NCBI GenBank assembly: GCA_002297185.1
Contig: DBJV01000056.1
Span: 1-6,614, forward strand
Direction: 5' to 3'
Origin: Christensenella sp. UBA767
GTDB lineage: Bacteria > Bacillota > Clostridia > Christensenellales > CAG-917
DNA: 6,614 bases
This document shows positions 1 through 6,507 of this stretch, piece by piece. Under the pieces are notes generated by a model, which searched no databases, was not told the DNA's origin, and saw nothing but the letters and a program-made list of their open reading frames with translations. How positions within the stretch are numbered: the first letter of the stretch is position 1; each line of letters opens with the position of its first letter. The position numbers were made by a program, and so were the translations under genes.

Positions 1-1335
1 GTTGCCGAGCGACCAGAAGAGTATGCAGGCGTGGTTGCGATAGGTTCTAACCATATTTCTCATACGCCAGCAAACTTGCTCCGTCCAACGCTTGTTGGAG
101 CGAGGAACGCGAGTTGCCAAGCCGTGAGTTTCGAGGTTGTTTTCGCACATCACCATGATGCCGTACTTGTCGCACAAATCGTAAAAATGTCTGCTGTTGG
201 GATAGTGCGAGGTGCGGATGCTGTTGACGTTGTTCTTCTTGAGAAGAAGGATGTCCTTTTCGGTGTATTCCTTGGGGACTGCGTGACCGAAATCGGGATG
301 AAATTCGTGACGGTTGACGCCTCTGATTTTGAGTTTTTTGCCGTTGAGGGTTATGTACGGTTGCTTTCCGTCGATGGAAGGCACGATTGCGACTTGTCTG
401 AAACCGAAATTGATTTCTCTTCTGTCGTGGAAAATCGTTTTGCCTTTTTCCGCAGATGTAAAGGTGAGCCTAATCTTGTAAAGATAAGGATCTTCACTGC
501 TCCAAAGATGCGGATTCTGGATATTCTCCGCCATTTTTATGGGGATTGTTTCGTCCGAATCGAGACCGAGCACCGCAAAGTTGCCGCTCGTTACGACGTT
601 GCCGTCCATATCGATGACTTCAACTTTTACGTCGGCGTCCTCGATTTCCACGTTCTTGGAACAATACACGCTTGTGTCTATCAAGAGTTTGGCTTTGGAC
701 ATATCCTCGTTGAACTCCGCGCGCGCGTACATATCTTCTATGCGTACGCTCGGCAGGAAAATGAGGTTGACGTCACGGAAAAGTCCCGAAATGCGCCACA
801 TGTCCTGATCCTCGAGATAACTGCCCGTCGTGTAGCGGTAAACGACGATTTTCACCTCGTTTTCGCCGACTTTCACGAACGGAGTGATGTCATATTCCTG
901 ATAATCGAATGTGTCCTCGCTGTATCCGACGAAACTGCCGTTGACGTAAAGTTCCGCACCGCTGTTCGCCGCAAAATTGATGCGGATGCTGCCCTCTACC
1001 TTATCGACGTTGAAGGTGCGACGATATACGCCGCAATTGTTTTCGTCCTCGTTGATGTGGGGTTTGCCGCTCGTTGCAATCGGGTGCGGATATCTGATGT
1101 TGGAATAGATGGGCTTGCCGTATCCTTTGAGTTGCCAGTTGGACGGCACTTCGATTTTGTCCCATTCCGTCGGGTTGATGTCGAGCATGCTTGCCGACAT
1201 GTAATATTTGAAATCCCACTCGCCGTTGAGCAAGACCGTCTTTTGATTGCCACTTTCGTCAAGAGGGAAACCTGCGCCGTGTTTGGGCGCAACGTTTATG
1301 CAATATACATCGGGATTGTTGTAACAATTCTTCAT
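1..1335 (-). CDS. lacZ: GH2 beta-galactosidase (LacZ type), N-terminal 445 residues
   Basis: This is the N-terminal part of a glycoside hydrolase family 2 enzyme that would cleave terminal beta-D-galactosides such as lactose. The frame is open from an ATG at 1335 to the left edge, exactly 445 codons, with no stop. The N-terminal sugar-binding jelly-roll domain is seen at about residues 35-205: VPSNWQ, YSNIRYP (77-83, matching the LacZ Asn102 segment), VNGSFVGYS (131-139) and DQDMWR (176-181). An Ig-like domain follows at about 210-310, then the start of the TIM barrel with GVNRHE (339-344), RTSHYPN (374-380) and LETHG (401-405), whose Glu402 and His404 match LacZ magnesium ligands. The last visible residues are WSLGN; in LacZ the acid/base Glu follows immediately, so it lies just outside. 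LacZ proteins are usually about 1,000 residues, so over half is missing because of the window edge. No signal peptide is visible, so it is probably cytoplasmic. GGAG sits 6 nt before the ATG. The family is nearly certain; the natural substrate is inferred. Confidence 0.95.
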   Translation of the reverse strand, partial: MKNCYNNPDVYCINVAPKHGAGFPLDESGNQKTVLLNGEWDFKYYMSASMLDINPTEWDKIEVPSNWQLKGYGKPIYSNIRYPHPIATSGKPHINEDENNCGVYRRTFNVDKVEGSIRINFAANSGAELYVNGSFVGYSEDTFDYQEYDITPFVKVGENEVKIVVYRYTTGSYLEDQDMWRISGLFRDVNLIFLPSVRIEDMYARAEFNEDMSKAKLLIDTSVYCSKNVEIEDADVKVEVIDMDGNVVTSGNFAVLGLDSDETIPIKMAENIQNPHLWSSEDPYLYKIRLTFTSAEKGKTIFHDRREINFGFRQVAIVPSIDGKQPYITLNGKKLKIRGVNRHEFHPDFGHAVPKEYTEKDILLLKKNNVNSIRTSHYPNSRHFYDLCDKYGIMVMCENNLETHGLATRVPRSNKRWTEQVCWRMRNMVRTYRNHACILFWSLGN

Positions 1336-1339
1336 ATTT

Positions 1340-1361
1340 CTCTCCTACCTTTTGTGAAAAG
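1340..1361 (-). promoter_or_regulatory. SD site and small hairpin ahead of the beta-galactosidase
   Basis: Read on the minus strand, the 31-nt gap between the zinc-ribbon gene and the beta-galactosidase contains CTTTT-CAC-AAAAG (1361-1349), a perfect 5-bp stem with a 3-nt loop. It is followed at once by a purine-rich SD stretch AGGTAGGAGAG (1350-1340), with its GGAG core 6 nt before the ATG. The hairpin is AU-rich with no U-tract after it, so it is not an intrinsic terminator, and the SD core is outside the stem. I see the SD as real; any regulatory role of the hairpin is speculative. Confidence 0.5.
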
Positions 1362-1366
1362 CCTCG

Positions 1367-2083
1367 TTATTTTTGTTCCGCCACGTAAAGGATACGACGG
1401 CAATTGGGGCATTCCGCCACGTCGCCGACGTTGCGAAGTTTGGACTTGGTGTTGTTATCGACTTCCATTCTGCAACGACCGCAAATCTCGTGTTCGCTGT
1501 CGTACGGCACGAACGCAGGCATTTTCTTTGCCGTGCGCAAGGATACGTAGGCGTTCATGATTTTTTCGGGGATTTCGCCTTTCAGTTGTGCAAGTTGCGT
1601 CTTGATTTGCACCACTTGCGGTTGCAAATTCTTCATAAACGCATCGTACTCCGCCTTTGCCGCTTTATATACGTCGCTTGCCTTTACGCCGATATCCCAA
1701 GTCTTTTTGTAGTTGTCGTTGACTTGGTCGATTTTGGCGGAAGTGGCGTTTGCGTCCTTTTCGAGCGCATTGATTTTGTCCGCAATGCTTGCAACCATTT
1801 TGAGATAGTGGTCTGCCTCGGTTGCGTCCTGAACGTCGTCCAAAATGCCGTCAAATTCGTCGAGTTCGGCTTTGAGGGCGTCGATTTTTTCTTTCATAGA
1901 GGTGTAACCGGCAAGAAGTTCGGCGGCGTCGTTTTTGAGCTTTCCGATAGTCTCCGTTGCGCCGTCAAGACGAGATTTCGCCATTGCGAGATTTTGTCTT
2001 TCGCTGCTTTTAAGCACTTCGTTTTCAAGCGAAATGAGTTCTTGGTCGATTTTTTGATATTCGAGTATCTTGTCAATATTCAT
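1367..2083 (-). CDS. coiled-coil protein with C-terminal C4 zinc ribbon (COG1579-like)
   Basis: This 238-residue protein has two parts. Residues about 1-170 are charged and heptad-like, rich in Lys, Glu, Ala and Leu, as expected of a long antiparallel coiled coil. The C-terminus is a zinc ribbon with two CxxC knuckles, Cys201/Cys204 (CGRC) and Cys225/Cys228 (CPNC). This matches the C4-type zinc-ribbon family that includes Helicobacter HP0958 and Chlamydia CT398. The cellular role in Bacillota is not established; nucleic-acid or protein binding is usually proposed. The ATG at 2083 is chosen because GGAGG stands 5 nt upstream (2093-2089). Its start overlaps the end of the Nif3 gene by 11 nt, which suggests translational coupling and perhaps balanced synthesis of the two proteins. 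The gene ends with TAA, 31 nt before the beta-galactosidase. No signal peptide or membrane segment is seen. Family assignment is firm; function is not. Confidence 0.9.
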   Translation of the reverse strand: MNIDKILEYQKIDQELISLENEVLKSSERQNLAMAKSRLDGATETIGKLKNDAAELLAGYTSMKEKIDALKAELDEFDGILDDVQDATEADHYLKMVASIADKINALEKDANATSAKIDQVNDNYKKTWDIGVKASDVYKAAKAEYDAFMKNLQPQVVQIKTQLAQLKGEIPEKIMNAYVSLRTAKKMPAFVPYDSEHEICGRCRMEVDNNTKSKLRNVGDVAECPNCRRILYVAEQK

Positions 2084-2840
2084 TGTATCCTCCGACTGTC
2101 TTGAAAGGACAGTTCTGTTTTGCTTTTACGATATTCACTCCGAGAGGAGCGAGGATTTTTTCAAATAAGTTTTCAACGATAATCTCGCTGTGATAATGCG
2201 AAAATTCCACAATCGGGAAATCGTCGTTTTGGGACTCTACGTAAAGGTGATGTTTGAAGTCGCCCGTGACGAATACGTCCGCAACGTCTTTTGCGTGGTC
2301 GTACGCGCTGTCGCCTGCGCCGCCTCCGCATATGCAGAGCATCTTGCGAATTACCTTGTCGTCGTCGCCCGTGTATTTGACGGAATTGTCTTTGAGTGTG
2401 CTTGCAATGTGCAATGCAAAATCTTTGAGCGGCATTTCTTCAACGTCGCAAAGTACGCCTACGCCGTCCGGCTCGAGGTTTTGTCCGCCGAGAAGTTTTG
2501 CAAGAGTCATACAAAGCCCTTCTTCGCATTCGTCGAGGTTGGTGTGCGCGCTATATACGGTAAGGTCGTTTTTTAGCACGTCTCTTATAATCTCGCCTTT
2601 GGACTCGTCCGTGTCTATGTGCTTTATCGCCGTAAACAAGAACGGGTGATGCGTTACGATGAGGTTGCAGCCGTTCTCCACCGCTTGCTTTACGACGTCT
2701 TTGGTAAGGTCGAGCGCAACGATAACGCCCGTGCATTCTTGAGACAGAGAGCCTATCATAAGTCCCGGATTATCCCACGGTTCTGCAAGCGTTTTGGGAG
2801 CAAACTGCTCTATTGCGTCGGTGATTTGTATGTTTTTCAT
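2073..2840 (-). CDS. Nif3-like dinuclear metal-centre protein (DUF34, short form)
   Basis: This is a Nif3/DUF34 family protein of 255 residues, a conserved metal-binding family often annotated as GTP cyclohydrolase I type 2-like, with no settled physiological role. Visible family motifs are NPGLMIG (24-30), THHP (63-66), AHTNLD (98-103), a glycine-rich CGGGAGDS segment (171-178), and SHYHSE near the C-terminus (214-219). His64, His65, Asp103, His215 and Glu219 are the likely metal ligands. The frame can extend six codons upstream to a TTG at 2858, but the ATG at 2840 is preferred: AGGA lies 5 nt before it (2849-2846), and the residues from there (MKNIQITDAIEQFAP) fit the usual family N-terminus. 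Many Bacillota relatives, such as Bacillus YqfO, are about 370 residues because of a PII/CutA1-like insert; this one lacks it and resembles the compact E. coli YbgI form. It lies 49 nt after trmK and overlaps the next gene by 11 nt. Confidence 0.92.
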   Translation of the reverse strand: MKNIQITDAIEQFAPKTLAEPWDNPGLMIGSLSQECTGVIVALDLTKDVVKQAVENGCNLIVTHHPFLFTAIKHIDTDESKGEIIRDVLKNDLTVYSAHTNLDECEEGLCMTLAKLLGGQNLEPDGVGVLCDVEEMPLKDFALHIASTLKDNSVKYTGDDDKVIRKMLCICGGGAGDSAYDHAKDVADVFVTGDFKHHLYVESQNDDFPIVEFSHYHSEIIVENLFEKILAPLGVNIVKAKQNCPFKTVGGYNEY

Positions 2841-2866
2841 ATCTTTCCTATTTTTCAAAAAGTGGG

Positions 2867-2893
2867 TTTATATGCCGTTTTTGTACGTATCAA
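2867..2893 (-). promoter_or_regulatory. candidate internal promoter before the Nif3 gene
   Basis: On the minus strand TTGATA (2893-2888, 5 of 6 matches to the -35 consensus) is separated by 15 nt from TATAAA (2872-2867, 5 of 6 matches to the -10). Transcription would begin near 2860, about 20 nt before the ATG at 2840, leaving room for the AGGA ribosome site. The -35 overlaps the trmK stop codon. The same -10 sequence and spacer length occur in the dnaG promoter. The 15-nt spacer is shorter than ideal and AT-rich gaps give chance matches, so this is only a candidate. Confidence 0.35.
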
Positions 2894-3555
2894 GTGTGTA
2901 TTGTCTTGCTTAGTGCGTCTTTCAAAGCGTCTATCTTGTCTTTGAGTTCGCTTGCCGAGGGGTTATTGCGGTAGATGTTTTCAAGGCTTTGAATATCCTT
3001 TTTCGCAAACGCTGCAAAATTGGGATTTGTCTTGAAAAACGCACCGTACTTTATTTGCTCTTCGTCGAGACTGCTCTCGCCTTTTTGCGTCTTGATAATC
3101 GTATAGACCTTGCCTGCGACTTCAAGCAAATCGTCGTAAATTATCGTATGACGAGAGGCGATAATCTCTCTTCTCACCTTTTCGGGATGAGTGTTGGGAG
3201 AGAGCAAAAAATGTTCGAAAGTCTTGCCATCCTCGCACGCGCGCGACAATATATTTGCAATTACGTCGCCGCCCAGTCCTGCGATTATAACGGTATCGAC
3301 CTCTTCGCTATCAACGCACCCGAGTCCGTCGCCCAGCCTTGCACTCATAATATCGGAAACGCCGTTTTCTTTGGCAAGTTCCTTCGCCTTTGCAAGCGAG
3401 GGCGCGCTGATATCCGTTGCGATGACTTCGCTCGCTCTGTCCGTGCTTACGAGATAGTAGCCGAGTTTGCCGTGGTCGCACCCCACGTCCGCCACTTTGC
3501 CGTAATCGACGAGATTGGCGATAGTCGTCAGTCTTTGGTCAAGTCGTATGGGCAT
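2890..3555 (-). CDS. trmK: tRNA (adenine(22)-N1)-methyltransferase, TrmK family
   Basis: This is a class I SAM-dependent methyltransferase of 221 residues, predicted to methylate N1 of adenine 22 in the D-arm region of tRNAs in the cytoplasm. The SAM-binding motif I is ADVGCDHGKLGYYL (22-35), followed by the acidic ATDIS loop (46-50) with Asp48. A later IAGLGGD (91-97) takes the place of the family's usual IAGMGG, and LSPN (118-121) corresponds to the catalytic-side LQPN region. EVAGKVY (145-151) fits the conserved E-GK-Y segment. The C-terminal part from about residue 160 is helical and charged, as in TrmK proteins with their C-terminal coiled coil. Length is close to that of Bacillus TrmK. 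The ATG shares one base with the rpoD stop (TGATG) and no strong SD precedes it, so translation is probably coupled to rpoD. Placement directly after rpoD supports the family call. Confidence 0.92.
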   Translation of the reverse strand: MPIRLDQRLTTIANLVDYGKVADVGCDHGKLGYYLVSTDRASEVIATDISAPSLAKAKELAKENGVSDIMSARLGDGLGCVDSEEVDTVIIAGLGGDVIANILSRACEDGKTFEHFLLSPNTHPEKVRREIIASRHTIIYDDLLEVAGKVYTIIKTQKGESSLDEEQIKYGAFFKTNPNFAAFAKKDIQSLENIYRNNPSASELKDKIDALKDALSKTIHT

Positions 3556-4601
3556 CAGTCGAAATCTTTGAGTTTTTTGAGGCGGTTGGGATGGCGCAAT
3601 TTGCGAAGTGCCTTTGCCTCGATTTGACGAATACGCTCACGAGTGACGTTAAATTCCTTGCCTACTTCTTCGAGCGTTCTGGGGTGCGAATCGTCAAGAC
3701 CGTATCTAAGTCTAAGCACTTTTTCTTCACGCGGAGTGAGCGTGTTAAGCACTTGGATGAGTTGCTCTTTGAGCATATTGCTTTCCGCAACGTCGCTGGG
3801 TGAAAGTGCGCCCGTGTCCTCGATGAAATCTCCGAGGTGGCTGTCCTCTTCCTCACCGATAGGCGTTTCGAGCGAGACGGGGTCTTGTGCGATTTTTTGG
3901 ATTTCACGAACACGCTCTACCGAGCAACCGAGATGTTGAGCAATCTCTTCTGCCGACGGCTCTCTGCCGAGTTGTTGGAGAAGTTGACGAGTTGCACGCA
4001 CTTGCTTGTTGATCGTCTCAACCATATGCACGGGGATACGAATCGTCCTTGCTTGGTCTGCGATTGCACGAGTGATTGCTTGTCTAATCCACCACGTTGC
4101 GTACGTGGAGAATTTGAAACCTTTGGTGTAGTCGAATTTTTCAACCGCTTTCATAAGACCGAGATTGCCTTCTTGTATCAAGTCGAGGAATTGCATGCCC
4201 CTGCCTACGTAGCGTTTTGCGATTGACACGACAAGACGGAGGTTTGCCTCGCTGAGCAAATGCTTTGCCTCTTCGTCGCCGTCCTTCATTCTCTTGGCAA
4301 GTTCAATTTCCTGATCGCCTGTCAAAAGGGGTACTCTGCCGATGTCTTTGAGGTAGATTTTGACCGAGTCGTCAACGCTGCTGTCGATGATTTTGTCAAG
4401 CGAAATATCGTCCTCTTCTATCGTCTCTTCAACCTTGATGTTTTCCGCTTGCAATGCGTTGAACACCACTTCCATATCTTCGGCGGTTGCGTTGAGATGT
4501 TCGAGTTTTGCCATTATCTCGTCTTCGCTCACCGAGCCTTTGCTCTTGCCCAAAGCGACGATTTTGTCAATCTCTTGTTTCAAAAGTTGTTCTCTGTCCA
4601 C
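3555..4601 (-). CDS. rpoD: RNA polymerase primary sigma factor RpoD/SigA
   Basis: This 348-residue protein is the housekeeping sigma factor that lets RNA polymerase recognise -10/-35 promoters. Region 1.1 occupies about residues 1-55, then an acidic linker (56-79) with EEDD. Region 1.2 begins at DSVKIYLKDIG (78-88). Region 2 carries the NLRLVVSIAKRY block (120-131), FLDLIQEGNLGLMKA (138-152) and the 2.3/2.4 promoter-melting and -10 recognition helix FSTYATWWIRQAI (164-176). Region 3 spans about 190-265 with SLETPIGEEEDSHLGDFI (243-260). Region 4 has TPREEKVLRLRYGL (289-302) and the -35-binding helix-turn-helix TLEEVGKEFNVTRERIRQIE (309-328). The protein is slightly shorter than Bacillus SigA (371) and lacks the large non-conserved insert of E. 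coli RpoD. The start is a GTG, fixed by a perfect AGGAGG 5 nt upstream (4612-4607). The gene lies 18 nt after dnaG and its TGA overlaps the trmK ATG by one base. Confidence 0.98.
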   Translation of the reverse strand: MDREQLLKQEIDKIVALGKSKGSVSEDEIMAKLEHLNATAEDMEVVFNALQAENIKVEETIEEDDISLDKIIDSSVDDSVKIYLKDIGRVPLLTGDQEIELAKRMKDGDEEAKHLLSEANLRLVVSIAKRYVGRGMQFLDLIQEGNLGLMKAVEKFDYTKGFKFSTYATWWIRQAITRAIADQARTIRIPVHMVETINKQVRATRQLLQQLGREPSAEEIAQHLGCSVERVREIQKIAQDPVSLETPIGEEEDSHLGDFIEDTGALSPSDVAESNMLKEQLIQVLNTLTPREEKVLRLRYGLDDSHPRTLEEVGKEFNVTRERIRQIEAKALRKLRHPNRLKKLKDFD

Positions 4602-4606
4602 GTTGT

Positions 4607-4612
4607 CCTCCT
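4607..4612 (-). promoter_or_regulatory. consensus SD fixing the GTG start of rpoD
   Basis: The minus strand reads AGGAGG here, with ACAAC between it and GTG at 4601. No ATG occurs in frame between the dnaG stop and this GTG, and the encoded sequence begins with a normal sigma region 1.1. The site fills most of the 18-nt gap after dnaG, so the start choice is secure even though the codon is not ATG. Confidence 0.85.
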
Positions 4613-4619
4613 ATGTGAA

Positions 4620-6392
4620 TCAAAGTTTATCTTCAATTGATTTGGATTTTAATATTTTTTGCAAAGCGGAGATTTCCGCAATGCCTGCTCTCTTTTCGTT
4701 TGCATCTGAGAGAGTGTTGAATCTTTCTTTTGCCTCTTCGAGTTTTTTGGATATGCACTCGTTGGCAAGCGCAAGCAAACAATCGTTGTAATAGTCCGCC
4801 TCGCGCCCATTGTCGGAAAAGTGCAAGTTGATGCCCAAAACGTGATTTATCTCATCGTCGTCATAGCCCATTACGTCGTACATTTTGCTTATGCTGACCT
4901 TCTTTTCAGGCTCTGTAAGGACGAAATCGAAAATCTTTTTGTGCGTATCGTTTGCAAGCCATTCCCTCTTGATTTTGCCAAGGTCCGCATATACGGCGTT
5001 GTTCAAAAGTCTGTTGACGATGAATCTCGACGCACGCAAGTTTTTGGCTTGTTTCTCCTCGCTATTCTCCTTTATCGGCTCTTCTCTTTGCGGACGAGGC
5101 GCGCCTATCTCTTGACTGAGCGTGGATACGGACACACCGCTGAGTTTTGACACAATCGCCATATAAACTTCTCTTTCCGCTTTGTTATCTATACCTTTCA
5201 GCACTTTGAGTGCGGATTGCACGTATTTTGCTCTGCCGTTGACGGAGCCGAGATCGTTTGCGTCGGCACAAAGTTTGAGTTTGTATTCAACGACGGGCAA
5301 AGCCTCGCTAACGTGTTTCATAAAGCCTTCGTAGCCCTCTTCGCGCACGGTTTCGTCAGGGTCTTTTCCTTCGTCCAAAGACACCACTTTGACATTTTGA
5401 ATATACGGCGAAAGGATGTCCACGTTTTTGATTGACGCATGCTTGCCTGCGCCGTCGCCGTCGTAGCATACGTACAAGTTTTCAGTAAGACGAGATATCT
5501 CTCTTGCCTGTCCTTCGGTGAGCGCAGTTCCCATACCTGCGATTGCATTTTTGATGCCTGCCGCTCCCAAGGATATGACGTCCATATAGCCTTCAACGAG
5601 GATAAGTTCCTTATAAGCAACGCCGTTGAGTTTTTTATCGCGCTTGATAAAGTTTACTCCGTACAGCGTGCGTCCCTTGTCAAAGAGTGTGGTATTGGTG
5701 GAGTTTTTGTATTTTGCAACGTCCTTTTCGCCGTGGTAAATACGTCCGCCAAACGCTATAACGTCGCTCATACCGTTCATAATCGGCACGATAATTCTGT
5801 TGGCAAACGCGTCGTAAGGACGGTCGGGATTGGCGATAAGTCCGCACTCCTGCAAATCTTTGAGCATGTACCCTTTGCGGCGCATATATCCAACCATGCT
5901 CTCGCCGTCAAGCGAAAGCCCGAGACCGTAACGCTTGGAAGTTTCGTCGTCGATACCTCTGCTTGCAAGATAGTTGCGTGCCTCTGCGCCTTTCTTTTCG
6001 TCAAGCAAATTGTTGCGATAATATCTCGCCACGTCGCGCATAAGTTGTTTGAGTACGTCGGAATGCTCTTTCTTTTGAGCGTATTTGGCGTCGAATTTGA
6101 CTTCGGGCAACTGCATTCCCACCTTGTCGGCAAGGATCTTCACCGCGTCGTAAAAACTTACGGATTCCATTTCCATAACGAATTTCACGACGTCGCCGCT
6201 CGCACCGCATCCAAAGCAATGATACCAGCCGTTATTTACGCACATAGACGGCGTTTTTTCATTGTGGAAAGGACAGCAACCGAAATAACGTCCCCCTTTC
6301 TTTTGCAAAGGGACGTATTGCGAAATGATTTCCACTATGTCGCATTTATATTTGAGTTCCTCCATAAATTCGGGAGTAAAACCGCCTGCCAT
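4620..6392 (-). CDS. dnaG: DNA primase DnaG
   Basis: This complete bacterial primase of 590 residues makes the short RNA primers used for lagging-strand and origin replication, working with the replicative helicase. The N-terminal CHC2 zinc-binding domain has Cys40, His43, Cys59 and Cys62 (CPFH...CFGC). The RNA polymerase basal domain includes ANRIIVPIMNGMSDVIAFGGR (197-217, abbreviated here by its ends) and FDKGRTLYGV (237-246). The Toprim catalytic domain holds VEGYMDVI (266-273) with Glu267 and Asp271, DGDGAG (311-316) with Asp311 and Asp313, and KDPDE (343-347) with Asp344. The C-terminal helicase-interaction region (about 440-590) is divergent, as usual. Length sits between E. coli (581) and Bacillus (603) primases. 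The ATG at 6392 is preceded by AAGGCGG (6404-6398) with a 5-nt spacer, and MAGG...EFMEELK resembles known DnaG starts. It is the first gene of the operon, with its own promoter. Confidence 0.98.
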   Translation of the reverse strand: MAGGFTPEFMEELKYKCDIVEIISQYVPLQKKGGRYFGCCPFHNEKTPSMCVNNGWYHCFGCGASGDVVKFVMEMESVSFYDAVKILADKVGMQLPEVKFDAKYAQKKEHSDVLKQLMRDVARYYRNNLLDEKKGAEARNYLASRGIDDETSKRYGLGLSLDGESMVGYMRRKGYMLKDLQECGLIANPDRPYDAFANRIIVPIMNGMSDVIAFGGRIYHGEKDVAKYKNSTNTTLFDKGRTLYGVNFIKRDKKLNGVAYKELILVEGYMDVISLGAAGIKNAIAGMGTALTEGQAREISRLTENLYVCYDGDGAGKHASIKNVDILSPYIQNVKVVSLDEGKDPDETVREEGYEGFMKHVSEALPVVEYKLKLCADANDLGSVNGRAKYVQSALKVLKGIDNKAEREVYMAIVSKLSGVSVSTLSQEIGAPRPQREEPIKENSEEKQAKNLRASRFIVNRLLNNAVYADLGKIKREWLANDTHKKIFDFVLTEPEKKVSISKMYDVMGYDDDEINHVLGINLHFSDNGREADYYNDCLLALANECISKKLEEAKERFNTLSDANEKRAGIAEISALQKILKSKSIEDKL

Positions 6393-6415
6393 ATTATCCG
6401 CCTTTGTATTAACTA

Positions 6416-6442
6416 TTTATATATACGAATAAAATTTGTCAA
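6416..6442 (-). promoter_or_regulatory. promoter of the dnaG-rpoD operon
   Basis: On the minus strand a perfect -35 TTGACA (6442-6437) is followed after 15 nt by TATAAA (6421-6416, 5 of 6 consensus matches). A start point near 6409 would leave a leader of about 17 nt that contains the AAGGCGG ribosome site. The alternative -10, TAAATA at 17-nt spacing, matches less well (3 of 6). Upstream DNA to about 6478 is almost pure A/T and could act as an UP element. The position between a terminator and dnaG supports a real promoter, very likely read by the sigma factor encoded in the same operon. Confidence 0.75.
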
Positions 6443-6448
6443 TTTCCT

Positions 6449-6468
6449 AAAAAATTATTAAATTTTTT
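6449..6468. repeat. AT-only inverted repeat upstream of the dnaG -35
   Basis: The arms AAAAAATT (6449-6456) and AATTTTTT (6461-6468) are perfect reverse complements around a 4-nt ATTA centre. The repeat lies 7 bases upstream of the -35 box, where A-tracts can act as UP element or cause DNA bending. With only A and T in the arms it would be a weak RNA hairpin, so a DNA-level role is likelier than an RNA one. It may also simply reflect AT-rich composition. Confidence 0.5.
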
Positions 6469-6482
6469 GAAAAAACCATACA

Positions 6483-6507
6483 AAAAAGCGCACGGGATGC
6501 GCTTTTT
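6483..6507. terminator. bidirectional intrinsic terminator upstream of dnaG
   Basis: A perfect 10-bp stem, AAAAAGCGCA (6483-6492) with TGCGCTTTTT (6498-6507), encloses a 5-nt loop CGGGA. The GC core is flanked by A and T runs, so transcripts from either direction would end in a U-tract. On the minus strand it would close a unit entering from beyond the right edge and insulate the dnaG promoter from read-through; on the plus strand nothing visible needs it. Confidence 0.85.

Noticed and set aside
1349..1361. CTTTT-CAC-AAAAG as an intrinsic terminator between the zinc-ribbon and beta-galactosidase genes.
   Set aside because: The stem is only 5 bp and mostly A/U, and no U-tract follows on the minus strand.
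31..1560. A 509-codon open frame on the plus strand opposite the beta-galactosidase and the end of the zinc-ribbon gene.
   Set aside because: It is an antisense shadow: the minus-strand frame has clear GH2 motifs throughout, and the lack of stops follows from the absence of Leu TTA/CTA and Ser TCA codon complements. Its translation shows no family motif and has no SD.
5439..6461. A 340-codon plus-strand open frame opposite dnaG.
   Set aside because: It is antisense to a fully motif-supported DnaG, runs into the dnaG promoter and shows no recognisable domain.
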